Shown here: in pieces, positions 11,564-22,976 of the stretch
Layout: each line of letters starts with the position of its first letter
Position numbering within the stretch: position 1 is the first letter of the stretch
Origin: Coniochaeta sp. PMI_546
Taxonomy: Eukaryota > Ascomycota > Sordariomycetes > Coniochaetales > Coniochaetaceae
Length of the DNA stretch: 64,000 nt
Assembly: GCA_021432605.1 (NCBI GenBank)
Contig: MU271143.1
Span: 1,187,277 to 1,251,276 of the forward strand
Direction: 5' to 3'
The notes under the pieces: model-generated
Database searches by the model: none
What the model saw: only the letters and a program-made list of their open reading frames with translations
What the model was told of the DNA's origin: nothing
Translations under genes and position numbers: made by a program

Positions 11564-12888
11564 ATGTCGGCGACATTGTCAAAGGCATCGGGTAAGCAAA
11601 ACATTGAGCTTTTCTCATGGCCGCACTAACCAGGTCACCAGTCACTTTCGACCAGTTGCTCGTGAAACGTGGCTGCGTAGAGTGCGATACTACCAAGAAG
11701 CTCGTCTGTCCGACAAACTGCAAGGCGGATGAACAGTGTCAGTTCTACTACCCTACGAACTGCAACGAATGCGCCAGAGCGTACTGTGCGCAGACCGAAG
11801 TCACCTCTACACCAACCCCCAAACCAGTCAGTTCGACACCAAGCGTCGGAGCCATTGCTGGAGGCGTCATAGGCGGAGTTGTCGCTATTGCGGTCGTCAC
11901 GTACCTGGTGTGGAGATATTGCATCAAGACGAAGAGGCAGCCCATCGAGCAGGAGCCTTGGGATGACGATCCAGATCAGGCTGCCGACGCCGCCGAGAAG
12001 GCCTTTGCCCAACGGAGAGCCCAGAGACAGTCGACACATACCGTTCACTCGATTGCTTCGACGGTCTTGACTCGCGCTTCGAACATCATCCAGATTGCGT
12101 ACATCCCCGGTGTGACGAACCGCGCGACCCCGACATCACCTACAATTCTTGTTCCACCTGTGCCGCCAATTCCCATCGCTGTCTCGCAAGCGAATACTCC
12201 TAATAGCACTGATGACCAGCACTTCTTTGTGCTCGGAGACTCACGCGACTCGACCTATTCTGCCCTGTCCGGATATACAGACCGTACATCATATGCTCGG
12301 ACCTCCTATGCTCCACGGTCCAGCGTGGCGTCGACGATTTACGGCAAGAACGCTATCATCGTGGCGCCTGCGCAGACCGGGCTACGGGCCAAGCCGGAGA
12401 TGGTGAGTGTCCGCTCCAAGAACTCAGCAGGGAGCGGTACGCCGCCCGTCCCAAGTGTCGACTTCGACAAGTACAACAACTTGCGGGCACCGAGCCCTAC
12501 CGGGAGTACCTTCAGCGTTGGCTCGACGTTTTTGAACAACGCAAGCGCTGCCACGGCCATGGCTGCCCGGCCCCAGATGATCCGGGTCGGCAGTGCCACC
12601 TCCAAGAAGACAGCTGTGAGCAAGTTACGAGACGCTGAATCACCGTCATCGTCACCAGGACGCGACTCACTTCGCGAATCGCAAGCGGGGACACTTATCG
12701 AAGACTCCCCATCTCCATCGCAGGGGCCGTTCTCGGATCCCCCAGAAGAACTACGCAGCATGAAGAGCGCGACGAGCTTGAGTGCAGTCATCGAGGAAGC
12801 TACGAGGCGGGCATCCCAGAGGGACTCCGGAGACCAGAAGGGCCGGGAGAGAAGTCCATTTGGCGACGAACACGCCACACAAGATTAG
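11564..12888 (+). CDS. OPY2: OPY2-like membrane anchor of the HOG/MAPK pathway
   Basis: In yeast Opy2 is a single-span plasma-membrane protein that recruits Ste50 and Ste11 for HOG and invasive-growth signalling. Two exons, 11564-11591 and 11642-12888, give 424 residues. The short N-terminal ectodomain has eight cysteines (21, 24, 32, 36, 42, 50, 53, 58), beginning CVEC and ending CNECARAYC, the Opy2 domain pattern. A Ser/Thr/Pro stalk leads to one Gly/Val-rich membrane helix (about 78-100) followed by a basic stop-transfer stretch (WRYCIKTKRQ). The remaining 320 residues are a low-complexity Ser/Pro-rich cytoplasmic tail with many possible phosphosites. There is no classical signal peptide, as in Opy2. 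The start sits in a 28-nt exon; the unspliced frame would begin with MAALTRSP at 11617. The symbol rests on the Cys pattern and topology. Confidence 0.85.
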
Positions 12889-13944
12889 CTACGTGGATCT
12901 TTGTCGTCTGGCGATCTTCACTCAAAATGTTCACTTCTTTGTTAGCTATTTACTTCCCCATTACTCTCCTTACCCGAGCGGTCAGTTGCTTAGCTCCCGG
13001 AAATGGGGAAGTTAGGCATTGGGTGTGCTTTTCTGTTCAAGATATAGTCGCTCCTTCGTGAGTGATCTTTTTGGGGCGGCGTTTTTCTGGTAAACGGTTA
13101 TGGCTCTGATGGGATCAAGGTTCTGGAACGAGATATGAGGGAATGCGCAACCCGCCCCCTCACGAATGCAAGCAATGCTTTTTCATAACGTTGTTCCTGT
13201 TCCAACTGGAATCTCTTGACATGTGCGCCCATCCTGCTGAGTAAAGGCCTCATAGTCTATCGCCGCGTAGTATCTAGCATTGCATGTGGAGATCACTCAT
13301 GGAATGCTAAGGAATGGATGCAAGATGCTAAGCTGTGCTGTCTTGAGGATTTCCTCGCTGTTGTTCGTTCTGTGTCACCTGATTGGCTCATGATTGTTCC
13401 CGAAAATGCACCGGAACTTTTTTGGGTGCGATTCATCCAGACACCCGAAGGATTCCGGCCTCGTGTTGGAGACACCGTCCAGCTGACATCCACAGCCTTC
13501 ACCCATTGTAACAACCCACAAGAGTCGCGGCTGTACGGTACCTATAACCCAAGAGTCTTGGACATGGACAAAATGGCCTCGCGTAGTTAAATGGATCCAG
13601 TGAGTCGGAATGACTGACACGTTTTGACGGCTTTTCTATGGGCATAACACTCAGTTTTGCAAGATCTGCTAGAGAAGAGCCCGGTCCATCTTCGTATTAT
13701 CTCCTACTTCACCCTGCGGACTCCATTCTTGTCTCCGGCTCCGTTCGTAGGATTCATGCTGCTTGATATATAAGATTTTCCAGGCCTCGAGGCAGACATA
13801 CCGCTGCTTTGATGCTGCCTTCTCGTCAGTAAACAACCAACCGGCCAACCAAAGCAAAGGCATTTCCATTGCTACTACCCCTCTACCAGCGGGAGTCTAC
13901 AATACCTATCACACGCGTCTGCTCTCCTTCCTTGCCTTCACAAG
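12889..13944. other. Intergenic: OPY2 3' flank and alternative oxidase promoter
   Basis: No convincing gene. A 124-codon open frame (13216-13590) has no recognisable motif and lies over the alternative oxidase upstream region. A CGG-N7-CGG repeat is annotated separately. Confidence 0.55.
13445..13457 (-). promoter_or_regulatory. CGG-N7-CGG direct repeat upstream of alternative oxidase
   Basis: The plus strand reads CCG-AAGGATT-CCG, i.e. two CGG triplets in the same orientation, 7 bp apart, on the minus strand, 488 bp before the start codon. Neurospora aod-1 is induced through a motif of two CGG repeats spaced by 7 bp, bound by the zinc-cluster factors AOD2 and AOD5. The match in spacing and target gene is visible; function is inferred, and such repeats also arise by chance. 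Confidence 0.5.
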
Positions 13945-15099
13945 ATGCTCTCAACAAGAGCCACCTCCAAGCTCTGCTCCCCTAAGCAAGCGGCCCAACT
14001 TGGTCGAGTAGTCCTCCCTCTCTACCATGCCAATTCATCGATACTAGGCTACCCCGGTGCCCTGCGGATATCAGCCATCTACACATCCCAACATGGCCCC
14101 TCGCCGCGTTCCTTCTCAACAACAACCCCAAACCACCTGAAGGATTTCTTCCCTGCCAAAGAGACAGGGTTCATCCGCACTACGCCGCCAGCATGGCCTC
14201 ACCACGGCTACACAGAGGAGGAGATGCTCGCCGTCGTGCCCGCCCACCGCGAGCCTAAGACGATCGGCGACTGGATTGCGTGGAGAATTATCCGAATTGC
14301 CCGATGGGGAATGGATTTTGTCACGGGACTCACGCCCGACCAGCAAGTCGACATGAAGCACAGCACCACGTCTACCGCCGCCTCGAAGCCGTTGACTGAG
14401 GGCCAATGGGTACGTTCCGATCATCCTTGTTCCATTTATTTCCCCCGTTCCTCGAAAACCGACTAACACGTCACGCAGCTCGTCCGCTTCGTCTTCCTGG
14501 AATCCATAGCCGGCGTGCCCGGCATGGTAGCCGGCATGCTGCGCCACCTGCACTCCCTGCGGCGCCTGAAGCGCGACAACGGCTGGATCGAGACCCTGCT
14601 GGAAGAGTCCTATAACGAGCGCATGCACCTCCTCACATTCATGAAGATGTGCGAGCCGGGCCGGATCATGAAGCTCATGATCCTGGGCGCGCAGGGCGTC
14701 TTCTTCAACGCCATGTTCCTGGCCTACCTGGTCTCGCCCAGGATTTGCCACCGCTTCGTGGGGTATCTCGAGGAGGAGGCGGTGCACACGTACACGCGGT
14801 GCATCAGGGAGATGGACGCGGGCCTGCTGCCCAAGTGGACCGACGAGAAGTTTGTGATCCCGGACATGGCGGTCACGTACTGGAAGATGCCCGAGGGCAA
14901 GAGGACGATGAGGGACCTGGTGCTGTACATCAGGGCCGACGAGGCTACGCACCGCGGGGTCAACCACACGCTCGGCAACCTGAATCAGAAGGAGGACCCG
15001 AACCCGTTTGTGAGCGTGTACAGGGACGGGAAGGAGGGGCAGAGGCCCGTGGCTGCGTTGAAGCCAACGGGGTATGAGAGGGAGGAGGTTATTGGGTAG
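13945..15099 (+). CDS. AOX1: Mitochondrial alternative oxidase
   Basis: Di-iron ubiquinol oxidase on the matrix face of the inner membrane. It passes electrons from ubiquinol to oxygen, bypassing complexes III and IV, and is typically induced when those are blocked. Two exons, 13945-14409 and 14479-15099, give 361 residues against 362 in Neurospora AOD1. The first about 65 residues form an Arg/Ser-rich targeting peptide, followed by [26 protein letters not shown]. The iron ligands are present: Glu163 in LESIAGVPG, Glu202 and His205 in NERMH, LEEEAVH (about 252-258), and Glu310 and His313 in DEATH. The intron has a GTACGT donor and a CTAAC branch site and falls just before the first ligand helix. 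The symbol is generic; the Neurospora name is aod-1. Confidence 0.97.
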
Positions 15100-18034
15100 A
15101 GTGGAAAGGTGGGACTCCTGTTCCAGGAATTTATCAGGGGTGATACGAGTGCTTAGAGCGAGGTCAGCAGTGGAGTTGGGTGAAGTTAGAGAGGGTTTGG
15201 GCCGGTTGATATGAGGTGACAGGGCGTTTCGGCGATGGTTGGCATGATACCAGGTTCTCTCCTCTCTTGGCAGTGGTATGCCGCCCGTTTTATTTATTCT
15301 GGAAGTAAAGTAAAGTGGTTCGCCTAGAGGTTATAGAAACGTAGAGCATAGAGATGGTCGGATCTTGAATTGCGGAGCGACATGAGGTCTCCCTCATCGA
15401 GGGCCGCGATATCTCATCGTTGGGTTTTCTGTTTGATTGGGTTTGTACGCCTGGATGCTAGGGAGCAATGCGCACCATGACCCGCGGCAGAATAACGCGT
15501 CGATCTTGATGTGAAGCATCGTCGTGTTGGCTCATGCCCAATTCGGCACATTGTAAACAAGCACGGGAGCTTGACCTGCGTACACCGCTTGTTGGGCTTA
15601 GCAGCCGTTTGCCGGGGCAGTGAAGGCTAAGTGCACCCGAGAATTGCGTATATAGCCCTGATCTCCGTCGAGACGATCGTACGCTTAATCAGCTCCACGA
15701 GGCGGGCGCCGTGTATGTCGGGCTGTAACGGCAAGGCTGCGGGTAGCACAGAGCCAAGAGGTTGTGTATGTACTGTTGGTCCTCATGATATGCCAGTCAG
15801 TGTCTAAGCCACACCAGTTTGGCGAAATTGTTGATTCTCTCCGCTGGGCCAGTTCCTACGACCACTCTTTTCCGCCCTCCACATCTAGAGACTACACATC
15901 GGGTCGTGCCCGTCCTCCAGAACGTCGAAGCAACTCAGAAGCTCTGACGAAATTTGGCAGGCTTCCACGACGTTCCAAGCGGATATGCAGAACTCACGCC
16001 GGGGATGCTCCTGTTTCGATTCTTGCAAAATAAATACGATCGAGTTGGATCCTCGGCATCGTGGGGTGACTGGCGTTCATGCGACACGTACACCGGAAGT
16101 GCGATTCGATCTTCATAAATTGGAAGGGGGTCTCGTCGAGCGCCACATTGGAGGGGATTTGGAGGTCATACATTGACTGTTTTCTCGGATACAAAGCTCA
16201 GGAACAGTCTTTAAAGCTTCCGTAAGACCTACTACAGTCTGAATGTATGAGCTTTCCAGACAGCGCCCGGATATTGCTCATGGGAGTATCTGTTAGCATG
16301 AAACTGGCCGTCACTTACGGATGATACACCTGTGGCTTGTTATAAGTCCCCGATCAAATGATCACCGAAGCTGCAAGATAAATCGGCCGCAGGTTTGTTT
16401 GAACCTCGAGATCTTCGTAATCGGATGATGAGCGAATCTTTGTTCGAATTATGACTGCATCAACGTTGAACCACAGTTTTGCGTGTCTGCTAGTGCACAT
16501 GTTATTAAAAGGCACTGACACTAACAGCTGCCCCTTGCCCCGTTGTTGCACAAATAAGCTGGAAGGGGAGGGGGACCCATGTGCCGTTACCGGATAACTT
16601 TAAAAAGTTCAGCCCTCTGATCCACTGTCTCGACCGTCGCAGGCTCGCACGCCCGCCAATCTGCATCCGGACAGGAAGCACGCGGGTTCGCAACCCGCTA
16701 TACGCACCGGCCGAGCATTCGCCAAGCTCGCCAGTCATCCCGTCGTTTTCCTTTCAACGGACAAACCGCGACAATCGTCTTCAACCACAAGATTGCCGCG
16801 ACCACGGACGCAGCTTTTTTTGAACCTCGAGTTGACGACTTGTTGCTTCAGTCTGGCGATCTTCCTCGCACGTTCAACTCAACTCGTGGACCGACTGCTG
16901 CGTTATCGCACACGCTCAGAGCTCTGTGTCCTCCGGCGCATATCTACCGGTTGCTTCCTGTCGCCAGCTACTAATTACCTGCTTCCTCACAACATCTCCC
17001 ACAAACCAAATCTCTCCTGGTCCAAAGTTGCAACAGTTGGCCCCGAGCATTTCCCCCATCGCACCAGACTTTAGAGCACGCCTGTTGCGACACCGACTTC
17101 AAGATATCTTATCCTTTGACGCCTCCAATGCAAATTAGCCGTATTTTTGGGTCCCGGGAAATCCTCCGTTGTGCCGGTACCTGAAGTCAGATCTCTCAAT
17201 TGAACAAGCTCCCACCGACAAGCGCCTGTCAGCTTCTGCACTCCATATTGGAGCAAACAAAGTCACACAACGACTTTCCAGAAGGACCTCGCTTTAACGT
17301 CACTTTGCACAGCCCTGTCGAAGACTTACTACATCCTCCGTAGGGTAGCATAGATCTATTCCCACAGGGCCTGCGATAGTCTCGAGTCAATCGTCCAAAG
17401 TTGCTAGGTGCAGCGCCTAATCAATCACATCTGGAACACCATCACACCAGGGGTGCGTTTTGCTCAGAAACCGTCTTGGGTAGACGGATTGATCTTGAGT
17501 TCCAGACCAGCATAAGCAGAGACACAATCACTTTTGGCAGTGACTAAGGTACCTTACCTTACCTTCCTCCACTGACACATTTGGTTCCTATCGGAGAATC
17601 GGTCCCATCGTATCGCATCGCACCGCATCGCGTCACGATTTCAGACTCAATCGGGCGCGCACAAGTTCCCCGCTCAAGGCAACCGGAGACTCTATCGTGT
17701 CTCATCTCAACCGTCCCAGATCCCGGATCTCTGATAGGATCCTCGGTGAAAGTTAAAGCCGTTTGTAGGGCTACTACTTGCGACTTTTCAGAATTTCCGC
17801 ATTTCCAACGCCAAGACAAGCGAGTGTCAGATACTCGCACTTGCATAAGTCGAGCACAGCCCGCCAGCACTGCCACTTAAGCGGGACCCCTCTTTCCAAA
17901 CGCGTGCCTGGGGCTGACTTGGAGACTGCCTCGTGAGATACCCACCAAAGTCTAAAGACAGACGAGCTTCGGACGATTACGTTGTCTCATTGTTGCAATT
18001 CTCGGTAACTTTCTTCCCAGGCGCGGTACCTGCC
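15100..18034. other. 2.9-kb intergenic region with the CRZ1 leader
   Basis: No gene recognised. The right part (about 16600-18034) is probably the CRZ1 promoter and a long leader. It holds two 5-bp tandem repeats: ATCGC/ACCGC units at 17612-17631 and three ACCTT units at 17551-17565. The CRZ1 frame is open upstream to an ATG at 17933, but the family start fits 18035 better. A T-loop-like sequence at 16682-16698 is not part of a tRNA. Confidence 0.5.
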
Positions 18035-20320
18035 ATGGATCAAAACCTGTCGGAAGTAAGAGGCAGGTCGTCCTCAGGCACCGCTGCCGGTGTTGATAAT
18101 CAGCTACATAAGAGAGTCAACGGTCACTCGCCGTCACCAGCCCGCTTTCCCAACCCTGTCCAAGCCAACACCACATCCGCGACTGGTCTAGGTCTTGGTA
18201 TCGACTTGTCCTCCCAGCAGTACCAGTCAGACTTCTTCGATCCCAGCAACAGCTTCTCAGGTGACCAGCAGGCGCAGACCTATTCGGCCCAACCCAACCC
18301 ATCCGACACCTCGGGCGCATTCGGCCTCAATCAAGACTTCACACAGCAGCTCAAAGGCGAAGACGACTCTTACGGAGGCCAGACACAGGGCAGCTTCTCG
18401 CAGTCGTTGTTGTCCTCGAACTTTGCCGAAGCCGACTTCACCATCTTCCCGTCGGCGCCCGGAGACCAGTTCAACGCGCCGCTCTTCCCTGCCGACAACC
18501 AGCAGCTCGGCGGCGCAGATGATAACATGATGGCTACACTGGGCCCAAATCCCAACCAGCCGGGTTCCGCGCGCCAATCGCCGTCCCTCTTCCAGATGTC
18601 GTCCTTCTCACCTCCAGCTGGACACTCGCGCAACGCGTCGCTTCAGCCGGAGATGGCCTTCCTACCTGGGCAGTGGAATCCTTCAGGACCTCAGTTTCAG
18701 GGTCATAGACGGAATCCGTCAGACATGTCAGATGTGTCGTCCGTAGCGCCGTCGCCAAATCTCTCCACCTCCGATGCCTTTGAGTTCGAGCAGGGTCACT
18801 CGCCAATGCAGCGGCCCCAGGATCCTGGCATGTTTGCCGACCTCCAGGGCATCTCCAACTTCAGCATATCGGACCATGGCACGCACAGTCCCAACCACCA
18901 TAGCGGTCGTAGTCCGTCGCATAGCCCGGCCATTTCTCCCCGACTTCTACCACAGCAGATGCCCGATATGCATCAGCAACAGCAGCAGCAGCAGCAACAG
19001 CAACAGAACTACCTCCTCCAGGTGCACCACAACGCCAGCTACGGACCACCGGCCTCGTACCCGATGCAGGCCCCTGAAGCATTCCCCTCACTACCGCAGA
19101 GCGGGCCGGACATGCAGGTTCCGAACATCCAGGTTGACTATGCTCCCAATCATGGCGTCGACGGGCAAAATAGGTCCGCTCTCGATGCTGATTCGCTGAC
19201 ACCGCCGGACAACCGAGGTATGTGACCACTCGTCAAGACATGATTCATGATCCGGAGGGACACTTGAAGGACCATGAAGAGCTAACATGGGTGATCAACA
19301 GGCCGTCCGAAACAACGGCAAAGAGCTGTTACGGACCCGTTCAATAGCGGCGTGAGCCACCTCGGCCATAATCGTACAACGTCAGGATCAGCGAGCCTGT
19401 CGCCCAACGCTGCCGGGGCACGCTCAGAAGCATCGCGTTCCCTATCGCCTCTGGACCGGTCGGGATCTGGCGCTGCGAGTTTGTCTCCGTCGCCGTCGCC
19501 GAACCGGCGGAGGCAGTCGACGTCGGCAGTACCTAATAACGTCATCGCATTACGTCTCGCCGGCGAGGAGGGATACACCGCCACGGACATCGGTGGACCT
19601 GTCGGTGCTAAAGGCCGCGTCCAGAAGCACCCAGCGACCTTCCAATGCGACAAGTGTCCCAAGCGATTCACACGGGCCTACAATCTGCGTTCTCACCTAC
19701 GGACCCATACCAACGAAAGGCCGTTTAAGTGCACAGTCTGCGGCAAGTCGTTCGCACGTCAGCACGATCGCAAGAGACACGAGAGTCTCCACTCTGGCGA
19801 GAAGAAGTTTGTGTGCAAGGGCGAGCTACAAGCCGGCGTACAATGGGGTTGTGGACGTAGGTTTGCGCGGGCGGATGCCCTGGGACGCCACTTCAGGTCA
19901 GAGGCGGGGCGGATATGCATAAAACCGTTACTTGACGAGGAACGGCAACAGCGGCTGCAACAGGCCATGGCGCAAGGTATGGTCATGCAGCCGCCGCCAG
20001 GGGCACCGCCGGGGATGCTGATGGCTCCGAACATGGATCCCAACACGTACCCCTTCGACAATTTCGACAATCAGTTCCTCCCGCAAGCGCTGATCAATCA
20101 GTTCCCTTTCCTCGCCACAAACTGGACAACGACGGATGCGGGAGGAGGCGGCAGCGGTATGGAAGATGACCACAGCGGCGTGAGCAATTTTGATGGCAGT
20201 GACTATGATGGTGAAGACGGGGGATACGTCAGCGGCAGCGGCTACGGCCAAGACGGTGTGCTACCCCCGAACTACGGCGGGACGGACTATGCCAGCGACT
20301 ATGGCGGTAACGGTCGGTAG
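18035..20320 (+). CDS. CRZ1: Calcineurin-responsive C2H2 zinc-finger factor CRZ1/CrzA
   Basis: Transcription factor dephosphorylated by calcineurin on a calcium signal, then imported into the nucleus to switch on ion-homeostasis and cell-wall genes. Two exons, 18035-19217 and 19302-20320, give 733 residues. The first half is disordered, rich in Ser, Pro, Gln and Asn, with an 11-Gln run at 314-324 coded by mixed CAG and CAA. PNIQVD (363-368) resembles a PxIxIT calcineurin dock. The DNA-binding region starts near residue 508: two C2H2 fingers (CDKC...[26 protein letters not shown]), then the degenerate Crz1-type third module CKGELQAG...[14 protein letters not shown], and [15 protein letters not shown]. 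The C-terminus is Gly/Asp-rich. The start at 18035 ([14 protein letters not shown]) was preferred to an in-frame ATG at 17933, whose extra 34 residues look like leader. Confidence 0.93.
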
Positions 20321-22976
20321 ATGCCATTGAAGGGATAGGAGCCAGTGACTGCTCGTGGAATTATTACAGTTCTCAGAGGTATACAGCGATGGCGCGGATT
20401 CCAAGACAAGGACTGCTGACTGCTGTTGATGGGCTTTGGAGGTGTCCGCTTGGGCTCACCTTCGACCCTGTTCATGATCTATATGGTGTTTATGGATATT
20501 GGCTCAAATTTTTGGTTCATATTACGAGCGAGTATTTGTTTGTTAACGTCGGGACGGGTTGGATACCGGTGCTTTCGCCGATGCATATAGAAATGCTCTT
20601 ATGAACCCGCATTGCTTCAGGTCTTGTCTCACGCGCTCATGCTTTCTCGCTCTCTGCCTTGTTCAACGCGACCTTGCTGTGACTTGATATTGTTTCTGTT
20701 ATAACCATGTAGGGGAATCTCAGGTCGTCTTGCTAAGCAAGGTGGGAGTTTTTTGCAGCTTTGGTGCAATAAGGAAGCAGTGTCCGTTCTTGGTGTCGCG
20801 GCGATTATAGAGAGACCTGGACATCCATAGAATGAAAAACCTTGTTAACTCAATTGAACCAGTCCAACCTCACCACGTCAGTGTTGGCATTCCGGGCGGA
20901 CTTACCGAACGGTAACCTGCAACCCCTCCTCCGTTAGTGCCTGTTGATGCAAGTGCACTAGACTAACACCCTCGAGGACCTAGCCGAAAGCCGAACCAGT
21001 CGCATCGTCTCCGGAAGCCAAGCACTTCTGCAGCATGCACCTCGAACTGCATCTTGCCGAAGCTGTCTATCATCAGAGCGTTGTTGAGAGACTGAAATTC
21101 TGCTCCGACCCAATGCAAGGTCTGGGTCTCGAGGGCCATGAGCAAGAATGGAACCTGCGCCTTTCCTGTTCATGTCGAAGCTGCATTATCGCCGAGCGGT
21201 GGACAGTGTGATTGCATGGGCTGGCACACAAGACAGTTAGTTGGCCCGCGGACGGGAGAGCGACACCCCAATAACAGATTAAGCATCTAAGAATTACCAC
21301 CGCAACATAGATCGCTATTTTCCACATCTTGCCGATCTATAGTCCATGACGAGTACACCGGGATGAGCTTCGCTTTCCTCTTCTCAAACCCTGAGCCGCT
21401 GTCACTGCTGAGCGGCAGTTGGTCGACGATGATCTCATCGCTCGCCCATCTGGCCACCGATAGAGATTGTCACAACCCCCAACCTGGACAGAAACGTTAC
21501 GTGTACAGTTTTGCATTCCAGATGTATAGTATCCCCTATAACCTATATCTCTTACGCTCTCCGGCTGTTTATCTGCAAGGTCTGTCTATACTTCCCGACT
21601 CTACTCTTCCGGCTACCGCACGTCAATTCGTGCATGCGAGTATCAAGCAATACACCCCCAAAGTTCTTATCCCGGACAGTCAATATGAGTGACGCTTGAA
21701 CCTGCTCCACGCCTATGCATGCTGCACTCGGTCTCTCAAAAAACAATGCCAGGAATGCAGTAACTCTGCAAAGCAACCCCACCAATTCGGCCAACATCAC
21801 CCGAAATGTACGTTGACCCCAAAGGCACGGAGGGTCTGGTACTTCGCCAACCGCCGCCTGCGTATACATATGTATTTTCGTCTATTCGCCATTGCTAAGG
21901 CGGCGATCTCTCGAGTTGGTATGGCGAGGACTAATCGGCGCTGACTCGCCTCGGATGTCCTACACAACGCTAAGGCCTCACTCGCTCGGTCGGGGCGAGC
22001 TAGGGGAAAAGACGGCAGTTGTTCATGTCGACGCTATCTCGGTTTGTGTCCGGTCTAGCGAGCTACGATGTGGACCTTGCTGCACTTGGACAACAATGAC
22101 GAACAAACTCTGTCAGGACGGCGGGACAGGCGTTGCCTCTCCCGTCGATTTGGGTAGAGTGGTAAGTAACGGCACGTCTCTCATATAGTCTCTCACTTAT
22201 TTTCTCTACTTTGCTTGCCTTGATCTGGCCAGATTCGGGTATTTCAATTCACCCTCTTTCTACTGTTCCCGGTTCTGCCCCCACGAGGGCCACGTCCTTG
22301 ACCTCGGCTGCCCTTCCTTTCCTTGCTCTCTGTTCACTTAGTCATGATCATATAAGTCTGCACGACACGCGGGACCCATCTCTTTTGTTCTTGGTACCAC
22401 GTTTTCCAGATAGTACCCGGTAATATGGCATTGATCAACACACCCCCGGTCCACACACACAATGGGCCGGGCGGGGAAAGGAGCTTGGGGAAGGTGGTGG
22501 GTGTGGCCCATGATCCGTCGATACAGAAAGCCGACGGATCTGCGATCTATGCTGGGAAAGGGTTGACTTCGGAACCCCTACCCTGGGCTGTGGTTCCGGA
22601 AGTACCGCCGTCCCCTGATGCATGCCGGTCATATCTATGCTCGTCGTCCATGTAGGCACAGCTATACATGGCCTAGCGTGTGTCGTGGGGAGGGAGGACT
22701 AGAACTAGATTCCGCCGAGTAGGTGGGAAGCTATATATCTAACCCATCTCGTCACCGTCATGGATTTGCCATGTGGCAGGTCCTTGTTCTTTCCATATCG
22801 GATCCTGTATTCTTAGTCTTGGCTAGCCTCGACAATCTCATCCAGGAACGTCTTGCACTCAAGGAATCTACCACTCCACTCACCGTGAGCAAGGCCTCTC
22901 CCAACTAGCCCCTGGCCATCACCGCTCTCACTCACCCCCAAAGCGCCTTACTCCCACCAGCGCCACAACCGCAACC
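20321..22976. other. 2.7-kb intergenic region
   Basis: Between CRZ1 and the enoyl-reductase-like gene. No gene, RNA or mobile element is recognised; open frames on either strand are short and overlapping. 22150-22400 is pyrimidine-rich and may belong to the next gene's promoter. Confidence 0.5.

Noticed and set aside
13216-13590. 124-codon frame upstream of alternative oxidase
   Set aside because: No motif, no conserved context, and it overlaps the likely promoter; length is within chance for this GC content.
16680-16720. T-loop-like GCGGGTTCGCAACCCGC suggesting a tRNA
   Set aside because: The loop has C where the invariant A58 should be, and no D arm, anticodon arm or acceptor stem can be built around it.
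17933-18034. Upstream in-frame start for CRZ1
   Set aside because: The extra residues are leader-like and do not match the family N-terminus as I recall it; 18035 is preferred but not proven.
22425-22655. 76-codon frame before the enoyl-reductase-like gene
   Set aside because: Low-complexity Pro/Gly peptide, no motif; lies in the promoter region.
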